The notes beneath the pieces are model-generated. The model was not told where the DNA came from. It did not search any database and saw only the letters and a list, made by a program, of their open reading frames with translations. This document shows positions 20,904 to 29,129 of a stretch of DNA of 48,140 nt, piece after piece (position 1 is the stretch's first letter; each line of letters begins with the position of its first letter). The DNA is taken from contig DASZZH010000019.1 in NCBI GenBank assembly GCA_035543335.1, forward strand, positions 1-48,140, in the 5' to 3' direction. Made by a program: the position numbers and the translations under genes. Source of the stretch: Burkholderiales bacterium (GTDB lineage: Bacteria > Pseudomonadota > Gammaproteobacteria > Burkholderiales > JAHFRG01).

Positions 20904-21254
20904 TTATTGTTGTGCCTGCGGCTTACGATGGTCTCTCAATTGTATTTCAATCCGGCGCGCGAAAATCTGCATCTCTTTCGCGGCCTGCTTGTCGCCTTTT
21001 TTTTCGGCCACCTCGATTCCCCGCTGATACGCATTCAGTGCATCCTTGAGCTTGCCGCATTCCGTGAGTGCTTTCCCCAAAAGTTTCCACGCTGCCGAAT
21101 ACAGAGGATCATGACGCACCGCCTCGCCCAGGTGTTGTGCCGCAGCCGCAAACTCGCCGTTTTTCAGATATTCGTTGCCCAGGCTGAAGCGCAGCAACGC
21201 GTCGTCGCGGCCCGCCGCCAGCATTTTTTCCAGATTTGCAATGAGCGGGCTCAC
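20904..21254 (-). CDS. Small tetratricopeptide-repeat protein
   Basis: A 116-residue cytoplasmic protein made of about two TPR units: LRFSLGNEYLKNGEFAAAAQHLGEAVRHDP (about 21-50) and AAWKLLGKALTECGKLKDALNAYQRGIEVA (about 54-83), then a basic helical tail. There is no signal peptide or membrane helix. Such proteins mediate protein contacts; the partner is unknown. The gene stops 3 bases before the KimA-like permease start, which suggests co-expression. It diverges from ridA across 172 bases in which I could not settle a promoter. Confidence 0.8.
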   Translation of the reverse strand: MSPLIANLEKMLAAGRDDALLRFSLGNEYLKNGEFAAAAQHLGEAVRHDPLYSAAWKLLGKALTECGKLKDALNAYQRGIEVAEKKGDKQAAKEMQIFARRIEIQLRDHRKPQAQQ

Positions 21255-21426
21255 CGGAGGACTTGGATTAACATTTGCGAATGCGGTTATGATAGCGCAA
21301 TCCGGGCATTCCGTGAGGCAAAATCGGTGTTGAAACCGGGCAAACCTGATAACATCGCCGTGAGTTTTTTGCGCTAAAAACGCCCGGCACGCGGGTTGAC
21401 CGGCGAATAATTGTAAGGAGCGTGAT

Positions 21427-21810
21427 ATGGCAAAAAAAAATATTCAAACCGACGCCGCGCCGAAGGCTATCGGTACTTATTCACAGGCGGTGCGCGCAGG
21501 TCAAACCGTTTATCTCTCCGGCCAGATCGGGCTGGATCCGGCGAGCATGCAACTGATGGAGGGAATTGAAGCGCAGATTATGCGCGTGTTTGAAAACCTG
21601 AAAGCGGTGGCGCAAGCTGCGGGCGGCGGCCTGGATAATGTGGTCAAGCTCACGGTGTTCCTGACTGACCTCGGCCATTTCGCGCGCGTCAACGAAATTA
21701 TGGCCAAATACTTTCACGAACCCTATCCGGCGCGCGCGGCGGTGGGGGTGGCCGCGCTGCCGCGCGGGGCGCTGGTGGAAATAGACGCGGTGCTGGTACT
21801 GAGCGAGTAA
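21427..21810 (+). CDS. ridA: RidA family reactive intermediate deaminase
   Basis: A 127-residue protein of the YjgF/YER057c/UK114 family. It deaminates reactive enamine/imine intermediates such as 2-aminoacrylate made by PLP enzymes. Characteristic stretches are [37 protein letters not shown] and [23 protein letters not shown], the last with the conserved arginine that holds the substrate carboxylate. Length is the family norm and it is expected to be a cytoplasmic trimer. Start ATG 21427 has a strong TAAGGAG at 21414-21420. recG starts 17 bases downstream, so the two probably share a transcript. Confidence 0.95.
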   Translation: MAKKNIQTDAAPKAIGTYSQAVRAGQTVYLSGQIGLDPASMQLMEGIEAQIMRVFENLKAVAQAAGGGLDNVVKLTVFLTDLGHFARVNEIMAKYFHEPYPARAAVGVAALPRGALVEIDAVLVLSE

Positions 21811-21813
21811 GGT

Positions 21814-21890
21814 GTGAGGAGTCAAGGGTGAGGGGTGAAAAACAGAAAGGCGGACCCGCTTATCCTTCAAAGAAACCGGGGACTCCTCAC
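21814..21890. repeat. Inverted repeat spanning the recG start
   Basis: GTGAGGAGTC (21814-21823) is an exact reverse complement of GACTCCTCAC (21881-21890), with 57 bases between. The left arm contains the AGGAG ribosome site of recG (21817-21821) and the loop contains the GTG start. The first 20 or so recG codons are unlike other RecG N-termini, so this may be a small mobile repeat that supplied the start region. It could also fold and mask the ribosome site. Confidence 0.5.
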
Positions 21891-24005
21891 GCCATCACCG
21901 GTATTTCCAGGAGCACGCAGGACAAGCTCGCCAAGCTGGGCATCGCTACCCCGCTGGATTTGGTGTTGCACCTGCCGCTGCGCTACGAGGACGAAACGCG
22001 GCTTTATCCCATCAGAGACGCGCCCACCGGCCAGACCGTGCAGGTCGAAGGCGTAGTGGTAAATACCGAAATCCAATACCGCCCGCGGCGCACGCTGGTC
22101 TGCCAAGTGGAGGACGGCACCGGACCGCTGGTGATGCGCTTTTTCAATTTTTACGGCAGCCAGGTGAAAGCATTGGCGCCCGGCGCACGCGTGCGGGTTC
22201 TGGGGGAAATCCGCCAGGGTTTTTTCGGCGCGGAGATGGTGCATCCCAAATACCGCATCGTACGCGGCGACATGCCGCTGCCGGATTCGCTGACTCCGGT
22301 TTATCCGACGACTGCGGGCCTGTCGCAGGACACCCTGCGCAAACTCATCAAGCACAGCCTCGCCGAAAACGATCTTGCGGAGAGTCTGCCGCGACAGATA
22401 TTACAGGCGTTCAAGCTGCCGGGTTTCAGGGAAAGCGTGTTGTTTTTGCACCAGCCGCCACCGCGGGTGAAATTGCCGCAGCTGGCACAGCGCGATCATC
22501 CGGCGTGGCGCAGGATCAAATTTGACGAACTGCTGGCACAGCAATTATCCATGCGCCTGCATTACCGCGAGCGGCGCAGCCGCGTTGCCACGGCCTTGCC
22601 CAAGCGCGGACAGCTTACACGGGCCTTGCATCAGGGATTACCGTTTGTTTTAACTGCTGCCCAGCGCCGGGCAATGGAGGAAATCGCCGACGACCTTTCC
22701 CAGCCTTATCCGATGCAGCGGCTGTTGCAGGGCGATGTCGGCAGCGGCAAAACCATCGTCGCCGCTTTTGCGGTGCTGCAGGCCATCGAGAGCGGTTGCC
22801 AGGCGGCGATCATGGCGCCCACTGAAATTCTCGCCGAGCAGCATTATCACAAATTTTCGGGCTGGCTTGTGCCCCTGGGTATAAGAGTGGTGTGGCTTGC
22901 CGGCAGTTTGAGTAAAAAACAAAAGCAAGTTGCGCTGAAAAGCGTGTTGCAAAGCGAAGCAACGCTGGTAATTGGCACTCATGCGCTGATTCAGCAGCAG
23001 GTGGAATTCCGTAAATTGGGCCTGGCCATTATTGACGAGCAGCACCGCTTTGGCGTGCACCAGCGCTTGGCGCTGCGCATCAAGGGCAGCCGGCCGGGCC
23101 TGCAGCCTCATCAGTTGATGATGAGCGCCACGCCGATCCCGCGGACTTTAAGCATGAGCTACTATGCAGACCTCGATGTGTCGGTCATTGATGAACTGCC
23201 GCCCGGGCGGGTGCCGGTTACCACCAAGCTGGTCGCCGACAGCCGGCGCGCCGAAGTGGTTGCCCGGGTGCGCGATGCCTGTGTGGCGGGCAAGCAGGCG
23301 TATTGGGTGTGCCCGCTGATCGAAGGGACCCTCTCTCCTACCTCTCCCCCGTTGGGGGAGAGTGACAATGTTCCCCTCTCCCGCCGGGAGAGGGGTAAGG
23401 GTGAGGGCGCGGAGGCGCTGCAGCTCAAGACCGCGCTCGAAACTTATTCCGTGTTAAAGAGCACATTTCCCGAATTAAAAATCGGCTTAGTGCACGGGCG
23501 GCTCGCCAGCCAGGAAAAAGCGGCGGTAATGCAGGCGTTTCAGCAGGACGAAATCCAATTGCTGGTGGCGACCACGGTGATTGAAGTCGGCGTGGACGTG
23601 CCCAATGCTTCGTTGATGGTCATCGAGCATGCCGAGCGCATGGGGCTGTCGCAACTGCATCAGTTGCGCGGGCGAGTCGGGCGCGGCGAGCAGAACAGCG
23701 TGTGCATTCTGATGTACCAAAAGCCGCTGGGCGAAACGGCGCGGGCGCGGCTTAAAATCATTTTTGAAATCAACGACGGCTTCGAAATCGCCAGACAGGA
23801 TTTGCTGCTGCGCGGGCCGGGCGAGTTTCTCGGTGCGCGGCAGAGCGGGACGCCGCTGTTGCGGTTTGCCGACCTCAACAGTGACACCGATTTGCTGGAA
23901 GCGGCACGCAACGCCGCCGCACGCATGCTCACCGAATTTCCGCAAGCGGTAAACGCGCACCTCGCGCGCTGGCTGGGCGGCAGGAAAGACTATCTTCGAG
24001 TATAG
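21828..24005 (+). CDS. recG: ATP-dependent DNA helicase RecG
   Basis: A 725-residue helicase that remodels stalled replication forks and Holliday junctions. An N-terminal wedge/OB-fold (LHLPLRYEDETRLYPI, about 45-60) precedes the helicase core: Walker A GDVGSGKT (about 302), the DEAH-like motif IIDEQHRFG, MSATPIPRTL, and in the second RecA domain TTVIEVGVDVPNASLMVIEHAERMGLSQLHQLRGRVGRG. The C-terminal GEFLGARQSG region is also present. It is about 30 residues longer than E. coli RecG. The excess is an in-frame insertion at about 500-528 encoded by a palindromic repeat, between WVCPLIE and the helix before GLVHGR. Start GTG 21828 has AGGAG 6 bases upstream; the first ~20 residues are unconserved. 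It follows ridA and precedes ubiC. Confidence 0.94.
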   Translation: MRGEKQKGGPAYPSKKPGTPHAITGISRSTQDKLAKLGIATPLDLVLHLPLRYEDETRLYPIRDAPTGQTVQVEGVVVNTEIQYRPRRTLVCQVEDGTGPLVMRFFNFYGSQVKALAPGARVRVLGEIRQGFFGAEMVHPKYRIVRGDMPLPDSLTPVYPTTAGLSQDTLRKLIKHSLAENDLAESLPRQILQAFKLPGFRESVLFLHQPPPRVKLPQLAQRDHPAWRRIKFDELLAQQLSMRLHYRERRSRVATALPKRGQLTRALHQGLPFVLTAAQRRAMEEIADDLSQPYPMQRLLQGDVGSGKTIVAAFAVLQAIESGCQAAIMAPTEILAEQHYHKFSGWLVPLGIRVVWLAGSLSKKQKQVALKSVLQSEATLVIGTHALIQQQVEFRKLGLAIIDEQHRFGVHQRLALRIKGSRPGLQPHQLMMSATPIPRTLSMSYYADLDVSVIDELPPGRVPVTTKLVADSRRAEVVARVRDACVAGKQAYWVCPLIEGTLSPTSPPLGESDNVPLSRRERGKGEGAEALQLKTALETYSVLKSTFPELKIGLVHGRLASQEKAAVMQAFQQDEIQLLVATTVIEVGVDVPNASLMVIEHAERMGLSQLHQLRGRVGRGEQNSVCILMYQKPLGETARARLKIIFEINDGFEIARQDLLLRGPGEFLGARQSGTPLLRFADLNSDTDLLEAARNAAARMLTEFPQAVNAHLARWLGGRKDYLRV
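23329..23409. repeat. REP-like palindromic element inside recG
   Basis: Two perfect adjacent hairpins: CTCTCCCCC-GTT-GGGGGAGAG (23343-23363) and CCCCTCTCCC-GCC-GGGAGAGGGG (23374-23396). They are enclosed by an imperfect outer stem (CCCTCTCTCC.. against ..GGGTGAGGG). Such elements are usually intergenic. This one keeps the recG frame and is translated as a Ser/Pro/Gly/Arg/Glu-rich stretch. Confidence 0.8.
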
Positions 24006-24087
24006 GAACCTTTGATTCAGTCCTTCGCGGTAACAGAGGTTCCTTGGTGGCATAATAAGCGGTCTTCTTCACACACTCTGTAAACCG

Positions 24088-24617
24088 GTGAAACAAGCAT
24101 GGCGGCGGCGCCTGACCAATCCGCCGCATTCTTATCATTCCTGGTTGACTTCGCGCGGCTCGCTCACCCAGCGTATCCAAATGCGTTGCAGCGCGTTCAG
24201 CGTGCGCCATGTGTGGCAAAGCTGGCGCAGCCCTGCCGCGATGAATCAGCCCTGGTGGGTGCGCGGCGCGGCGAGCTGGTCATGTTACGCGAAGTTAATC
24301 TTTATTGCGGCGAAACCCCGGTGGTGTTTGCACATAGCGTGCTCGGCAGGCGCAGTCTGCGCGAGGCTTGGTGCTCCATCAGCCGGCAGGGCGTGAAACC
24401 CTTGGGCGCAGCGCTGTTCGCCAATCCGCTGGTCAAGCGTACGCCTCTGTATTTTAAAAAGCTCACTGCGCATCATGAGCTTTATCACAGGGCATGCCGG
24501 TTGCTGAAGACCCCGCCGAATCACTTGTGGGCAAGGCGCTCGGTATTTATTCTGCGAGACAGGCCGGTAATGGTGACTGAAATATTTCTTCCCGGAATTT
24601 TGGAGCTTTCACGATGA
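24088..24617 (+). CDS. ubiC: Chorismate lyase UbiC, apparently frameshifted
   Basis: UbiC cleaves chorismate to 4-hydroxybenzoate and pyruvate, the first step of ubiquinone synthesis. The C-terminal two-thirds read in the frame that starts ATG 24099 and match the family: [30 protein letters not shown] and [20 protein letters not shown]. The usual N-terminus ([27 protein letters not shown]) is instead in the frame of GTG 24088. The two frames join at about 24238-24241. Restoring one base there would give [15 protein letters not shown], a normal UbiC sequence. So a one-base deletion, or a sequencing error, breaks the gene. If real, the 172-residue product from 24099 would carry a foreign N-terminus of about 47 residues. 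The stop overlaps ubiA by ATGA. Confidence 0.8.
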
Positions 24618-25483
24618 CGTTCAAGGGGCGCCTCAACCTCTATGAAAAGCTGATGCGGCTCGATAAGCCCATCGGCATTCTGCTTTTGCTATGGCCGACG
24701 CTGTGGGGCCTGTGGATTTCCTCTTACGGCCGCCCGAACTGGGTAATACTTTGGATTTTTGTTATGGGTACGGTATTGATGCGGTCAGCCGGCTGTGTCA
24801 TCAATGACTACGCCGACCGCAATTTCGACAAGCAAGTCGAGCGCACCATGAACCGACCGCTTGCCAGCGGCCAAGTCAGTACTGGAGAAGCGCTGCTGCT
24901 GGCCGCGGCGCTGGCGCTTTTTGCATTTTTGCTGATTCTCCCGCTCGACCATCTGGTGATTCTGCTTTCGGTGCCAGCGCTGCTGATCGCCGCGACCTAT
25001 CCTTTCACCAAAAGATTTTTTGCTATTCCACAAGCTTATTTGGGCATCGCTTTCGGCTTCGGCATCCCCATGGCCTATGCCGCGAACGTTGGCGCGGTTC
25101 CTCCGATCGCCTGGGTGCTGCTCCTTGCGAATATGTTCTGGTCAATTGCCTACGACACCGAGTACGCCATGGTGGACCGCGACGATGACATCAGGATCGG
25201 GATTAAAACTTCCGCCATCACTTTCGGAAAATACGATGTGCTGGCGGTGATGCTATGTTATGCCGCCATGCTCGCGATACTTGCCGGTGTCGGCCTGCGG
25301 TTTAAATTCGGAGTATTTTATTACGCCGGGCTGCTTACGGCCGCAGGCATAGTGGGCTATCACTACACCTTGATTAAAAGCTGCGAGCGCGACAAATGCT
25401 TCAAGGCGTTTCTGCACAACAACTGGGTGGGCGCGGCGATTTTTGCCGGCATCGCGCTCGACCGTTACTTTACGTTTCCATAG
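24614..25483 (+). CDS. ubiA: 4-hydroxybenzoate octaprenyltransferase
   Basis: A 289-residue inner-membrane prenyltransferase that attaches the polyprenyl tail to 4-hydroxybenzoate in ubiquinone synthesis. It has eight to nine membrane helices. Both aspartate-rich Mg-diphosphate motifs are present: [15 protein letters not shown] (about 69-83) and [20 protein letters not shown] (about 180-200). The start region [23 protein letters not shown] is typical. Start ATG 24614 overlaps the ubiC stop, giving translational coupling of consecutive pathway steps. ubiD follows after 20 bases. Confidence 0.96.
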   Translation: MTFKGRLNLYEKLMRLDKPIGILLLLWPTLWGLWISSYGRPNWVILWIFVMGTVLMRSAGCVINDYADRNFDKQVERTMNRPLASGQVSTGEALLLAAALALFAFLLILPLDHLVILLSVPALLIAATYPFTKRFFAIPQAYLGIAFGFGIPMAYAANVGAVPPIAWVLLLANMFWSIAYDTEYAMVDRDDDIRIGIKTSAITFGKYDVLAVMLCYAAMLAILAGVGLRFKFGVFYYAGLLTAAGIVGYHYTLIKSCERDKCFKAFLHNNWVGAAIFAGIALDRYFTFP

Positions 25484-25503
25484 CTATTTCTGAACGGGAT
25501 TAA

Positions 25504-26967
25504 ATGAAATACCAGGATCTCCGCGACTTCATCGCGCAACTGGAAAAGCTGGGCGAGCTCAAGCGCGTCGCCGCTGAAGTCGATCCGCGGCTGGAAATGA
25601 CCGAAATCTGCGACCGCGTTCTGAAATCGCAAGGACCGGCGATTCTGTTTGAAAAACCCAAGGGCCACAGCATTCCGGTGCTGGGCAATTTATTCGGCAC
25701 GGTGAAGCGCGTGGCGCTCGGCATGGGCGGGGAGTCAGTCGAAGCGTTGCGTGAAGTTGGGAAGCTCCTTGCCTATCTCAAGGAGCCCGACCCGCCGCAA
25801 GGCTTGAAAGATGCCTGGGATAAACTACCGGTGCTGAAACAAGTGCTCAACATGGCGCCGAAGGAAATTTCCGGCGCGCCCTGCCAGGAAATCGTGTGGG
25901 AAGGCGGGAACGTGGATTTATCGCGCCTGCCGATCCAAACTTGCTGGCCGGAAGACGCCGGGCCGCAGATCACCTGGGGGCTGACCGTTACCCGAGGGCC
26001 GCACAAGAAGCGGCAGAACCTGGGTATTTACCGCCAGCAGGTGATTGCGCCGAACAAAGTGATCATGCGATGGCTTAGCGCAAGGGGCGGCGCGCTGGAT
26101 TTTCGCGACCACACGCTCGCGCACCCCGGGACGCCTTTTCCGGTGGCCGTGGCGTTGGGCGCGGACCCCGCGACCCTGCTCGGCGCGGTGACGCCGGTGC
26201 CGGACACCTTGAGCGAATATCAGTTTGCGGGGCTGTTGCGCGGCGCCAAGACCGAAGTGGTGAAATGCTTAAGCCACGATTTGCAGGTGCCGGCAAGCGC
26301 CGAAATCGTTTTAGAAGGCGCGATTCATCCGGAAGAAACCGCGCTCGAAGGCCCATTTGGCGATCACACCGGCTATTACAACGAGCAGGAACGCTTTCCG
26401 GTATTTACGATTCAACGGATTACGATGCGCCACCAACCGATTTACCACAGCACCTATACCGGCAAGCCCCCGGATGAACCGGCGATTCTGGGCGTGGCGT
26501 TAAATGAAGTGTTTGTGCCGCTGTTGCAAAAACAGTTTCCGGAAATCACCGATTTCTATCTGCCGCCGGAAGGCTGCTCCTATCGTCTCGCCTGCGTAAG
26601 CATGAAAAAGCAGTACCCTGGCCACGCCAAGCGCGTGATGTTTGGCATCTGGTCGTTCCTGCGCCAGTTCATGTACACCAAGTTCATCATCGTCACCGAC
26701 GATGATGTGAACATCCGCGACTGGAAAGAGGTGATTTGGGCGGTGACGACGCGCGTGGATCCCCGGCGCGATACGCTGCTGGTGGAAAACACGCCGATTG
26801 ATTATCTGGATTTTGCCAGCCCCGTTTCCGGCTTGGGCGGCAAGATGGCCATCGATGCTACAAATAAATGGCCGGCGGAAACAACCCGTCAGTGGGGACG
26901 GCCGATCAAAATGGACGAGGCGGTTAAGCGGCGAATCGACGCGCTTTGGAAAGAGCTTGGGCTGTAG
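25504..26967 (+). CDS. ubiD: 3-octaprenyl-4-hydroxybenzoate carboxy-lyase UbiD
   Basis: A 487-residue prenylated-FMN-dependent decarboxylase removing the carboxyl group from 3-polyprenyl-4-hydroxybenzoate, directly after UbiA in the pathway. Typical stretches are [62 protein letters not shown], and the closing [11 protein letters not shown] with KR then WKELGL. Length equals E. coli UbiD. The prFMN-supplying partner UbiX is not in the window. The gene is the last of the ridA-recG-ubiCAD run and converges on an outer-membrane protein gene 20 bases away, with no clear terminator between. Confidence 0.96.
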   Translation: MKYQDLRDFIAQLEKLGELKRVAAEVDPRLEMTEICDRVLKSQGPAILFEKPKGHSIPVLGNLFGTVKRVALGMGGESVEALREVGKLLAYLKEPDPPQGLKDAWDKLPVLKQVLNMAPKEISGAPCQEIVWEGGNVDLSRLPIQTCWPEDAGPQITWGLTVTRGPHKKRQNLGIYRQQVIAPNKVIMRWLSARGGALDFRDHTLAHPGTPFPVAVALGADPATLLGAVTPVPDTLSEYQFAGLLRGAKTEVVKCLSHDLQVPASAEIVLEGAIHPEETALEGPFGDHTGYYNEQERFPVFTIQRITMRHQPIYHSTYTGKPPDEPAILGVALNEVFVPLLQKQFPEITDFYLPPEGCSYRLACVSMKKQYPGHAKRVMFGIWSFLRQFMYTKFIIVTDDDVNIRDWKEVIWAVTTRVDPRRDTLLVENTPIDYLDFASPVSGLGGKMAIDATNKWPAETTRQWGRPIKMDEAVKRRIDALWKELGL

Positions 26968-26987
26968 GCCGCTGGTTCGGAAGTTGC

Positions 26988-27545
26988 CTAGAATCTCAGC
27001 CCGAGGCCAAGCGAGAACCAGCGCACTTCGTTTTGGCTGTTGTAAGTATCTTCCCCGCCCAGACTGTTGTAGCGATCCCATCCTAGGCGCAGGTTAAGAT
27101 TCGGGTTGTAGTTGTATTTAAGCCCGATGCCGTAAGTGAGGTCGGAGTTTCTTTCCCGCACATAAGAAGGGATGCTCAGGTTCTGCCCATAATCCGAGCT
27201 GGATTTGGCGACGCCGAACTTGCCAAAAAGGGAGAATTTATCGCCGATGGGCAGCGTACCGACTCCCATGAAATTCCGGCTTTTTGAAGCGAAGGCATAA
27301 GGCGTCGACAGGCCGTTGCCATTACCGATGTTGCCGAGTTCGGCGCCCAGATATTTTCCAAACTGGTAATAGTGCCCCATGAGGGCGGGGTATTTCAAAC
27401 CCACGCCGCCACTATATCTGAGCAGGGTCGAGTCCGCGCCGTAGCCCGCTTCAGCGTAGCCTTGACCGTCATAATTCTGCGCGCTTACCGCCAAGGGCAG
27501 GAGTAGGCCGCCCAAGACCAGGGAAATTAAAGGATGGAATTTCAT
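26988..27545 (-). CDS. Small outer-membrane beta-barrel protein
   Basis: A 185-residue protein with signal peptide MKFHPLISLVLGGLLLPLAVSA and cleavage near SAQ. The mature part has alternating amphipathic strands (YAEAGYGADST, GGVGLKYPALM, FSLFGKFGVAKSS, LTYGIGLKYNYNPNLNLRLGWDRY) and ends in WFSLGLGLRF, whose terminal phenylalanine is the beta-barrel assembly signal. This fits an eight-stranded OmpA/OmpW-like barrel, with the closest feel to outer-membrane beta-barrel domain proteins of about 180 residues. The function is unknown. ATG 27545 is preferred because GGAGGA lies just upstream and the signal peptide starts there. The open frame extends further but that part is not signal-like. Confidence 0.83.
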   Translation of the reverse strand: MKFHPLISLVLGGLLLPLAVSAQNYDGQGYAEAGYGADSTLLRYSGGVGLKYPALMGHYYQFGKYLGAELGNIGNGNGLSTPYAFASKSRNFMGVGTLPIGDKFSLFGKFGVAKSSSDYGQNLSIPSYVRERNSDLTYGIGLKYNYNPNLNLRLGWDRYNSLGGEDTYNSQNEVRWFSLGLGLRF

Positions 27546-27717
27546 GGCGTCCTCCATATCTGTCACAAGGCAACAAAATCGCCATACGCCCCCGAGTATA
27601 GCCCTATGACAAGTCCAGTTAAAGGGCATACTTCACACTTTTTAATTGAGTCCCCCGTCTTCCAAAAGCAGTGTTTGGGTGTCGTTCAGCACGTAGACAT
27701 AATCCTCCTGGCCCTGA

Positions 27718-29127
27718 TTACCTGCGCTGGTAAACCCATTGCAACAACGCGTCCTGCAGCGGTTCGGTGTCGCCGGCGCGCGGATGGTTGACGAGGCACA
27801 CCACGACGACCATCCGGCCTTGGTGGTCGAGCACGTAGCCGGCGATGGCTTTGACGCCCTCAAGACTCCCGGTCTTGAGATGCGCTCTCCCCGAAACGCC
27901 GCTGCCGTTCAGCCGTTTTTTCATCGTGCCATCCACCGACGCCAGCGGCAGCGAGGCAATCAGTTCCGGCATCAGCGGGCTTTTATAGGCGGCAAGCAAA
28001 ATCAGGCCCAGGTGTCTTGCGCTGATCCGCTCATTCCGCGACAATCCGGCCCCGTTTTCCAGAACCATCTCGGGGAATGACAAGCTCTTTTCTGCGAGCC
28101 ATTGCTTGATCGCCAGCGCGGATTGTTCCGGCGTGGCGGGCAGGTGCGAAGTTTCCGCGCCTATCGTCAGGAACAGCTGCCGCGTCATCACGTTGTTGCT
28201 CCATTTATTGATGTCGCGCACCGCCTCGCCCAGTGTCACCGACTCTCCGCTGAATAGAAGGCGCGCTTCAGCCGGCGTTTCCGCTTCGCGCACAGTGCCT
28301 TTGATCTTTCCACCCAATTCCTGCCACAGTTCCTTGAACACGCTGTAGACGTATTGCGGATGGCTGAAAAGCGCCACCTGCCAGATTTGCTCGCCGCAGC
28401 CCAGGGGATAACCGCCATTCAGCACGATGCGCGCGGATTGGGGGGTGGTTTGAATGTCGCTTGCTTCCTTGGCTTTCCAGTCGCCGCAGGATTCATCCGC
28501 GAGAATGAGGTTATTGACGATTTCAAGCTGCAGCGGCTTGGGGTCGGCAATCACCTTCACTGTTTTCTTGTCGATATCGGGAATAAATTGTAGGCGGATG
28601 CTCTTGAAATTAAGTAGCAGCGCATCCGGAGCGACGTTGTAAGGGCGGTACGGTTCATTATCGAAGCGGAAAGGATCGCCGTTTTCGATTTTGAAATAGC
28701 CGCGGTCCAAAACCAGATCGCCGCGGATTTCGCTTAAGCCCCGCAGTTTCAGCTCGCGCAGCATCAGCCAGAAATTTTCCAGTGTGAGCCTGGGATTGCC
28801 GTAGCCCTTGATGATCAGGTCGCCATTCAATACCCCGCCCTCTAGCGTGCCGTTGGCGTAAAACTCGGTTTTCCAGGTGTAAGCCGGCCCGAGGAGTTCC
28901 AAGCCTGCGTAAGTTGTGACCAGCTTCATGGTGGAAGCCGGATTGAACGGATGGTCCGCGCCATAAACCAGCACTGGGGTTTTGGCATTCACTTCTTGAA
29001 TGAAGATGCCGACATGCTCTGCATTTAATCCCGCGTGTTTCAGCGCCTGGTTGATCGGCGCAGGCGGGCGTTCCGCCGCCGCCAGCGGTGAAAAAAATAA
29101 TAGTAAAATCAACGCATGAAAGCGCAT
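27718..29127 (-). CDS. dacB: D-alanyl-D-alanine carboxypeptidase/endopeptidase (PBP4 class)
   Basis: A 469-residue periplasmic class C penicillin-binding protein that trims or cleaves peptidoglycan cross-links. Signal peptide about 1-18 (ALILLLFFSPLAAA). The three active-site motifs are complete: Ser65-x-x-Lys68 in PASTMK, Ser310-Asn-Asn312 in KWSNNV, and Lys418-Thr-Gly in HLKTGSLEG. Between the first two motifs lies the large extra domain of about 240 residues typical of PBP4. Its ATG at 29127 lies 2 bases after the bioA stop, so the two genes are co-transcribed from the bioA side. The pairing has no evident metabolic logic. Confidence 0.94.
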   Translation of the reverse strand: MRFHALILLLFFSPLAAAERPPAPINQALKHAGLNAEHVGIFIQEVNAKTPVLVYGADHPFNPASTMKLVTTYAGLELLGPAYTWKTEFYANGTLEGGVLNGDLIIKGYGNPRLTLENFWLMLRELKLRGLSEIRGDLVLDRGYFKIENGDPFRFDNEPYRPYNVAPDALLLNFKSIRLQFIPDIDKKTVKVIADPKPLQLEIVNNLILADESCGDWKAKEASDIQTTPQSARIVLNGGYPLGCGEQIWQVALFSHPQYVYSVFKELWQELGGKIKGTVREAETPAEARLLFSGESVTLGEAVRDINKWSNNVMTRQLFLTIGAETSHLPATPEQSALAIKQWLAEKSLSFPEMVLENGAGLSRNERISARHLGLILLAAYKSPLMPELIASLPLASVDGTMKKRLNGSGVSGRAHLKTGSLEGVKAIAGYVLDHQGRMVVVVCLVNHPRAGDTEPLQDALLQWVYQRR

Positions 29128-29129
29128 GC

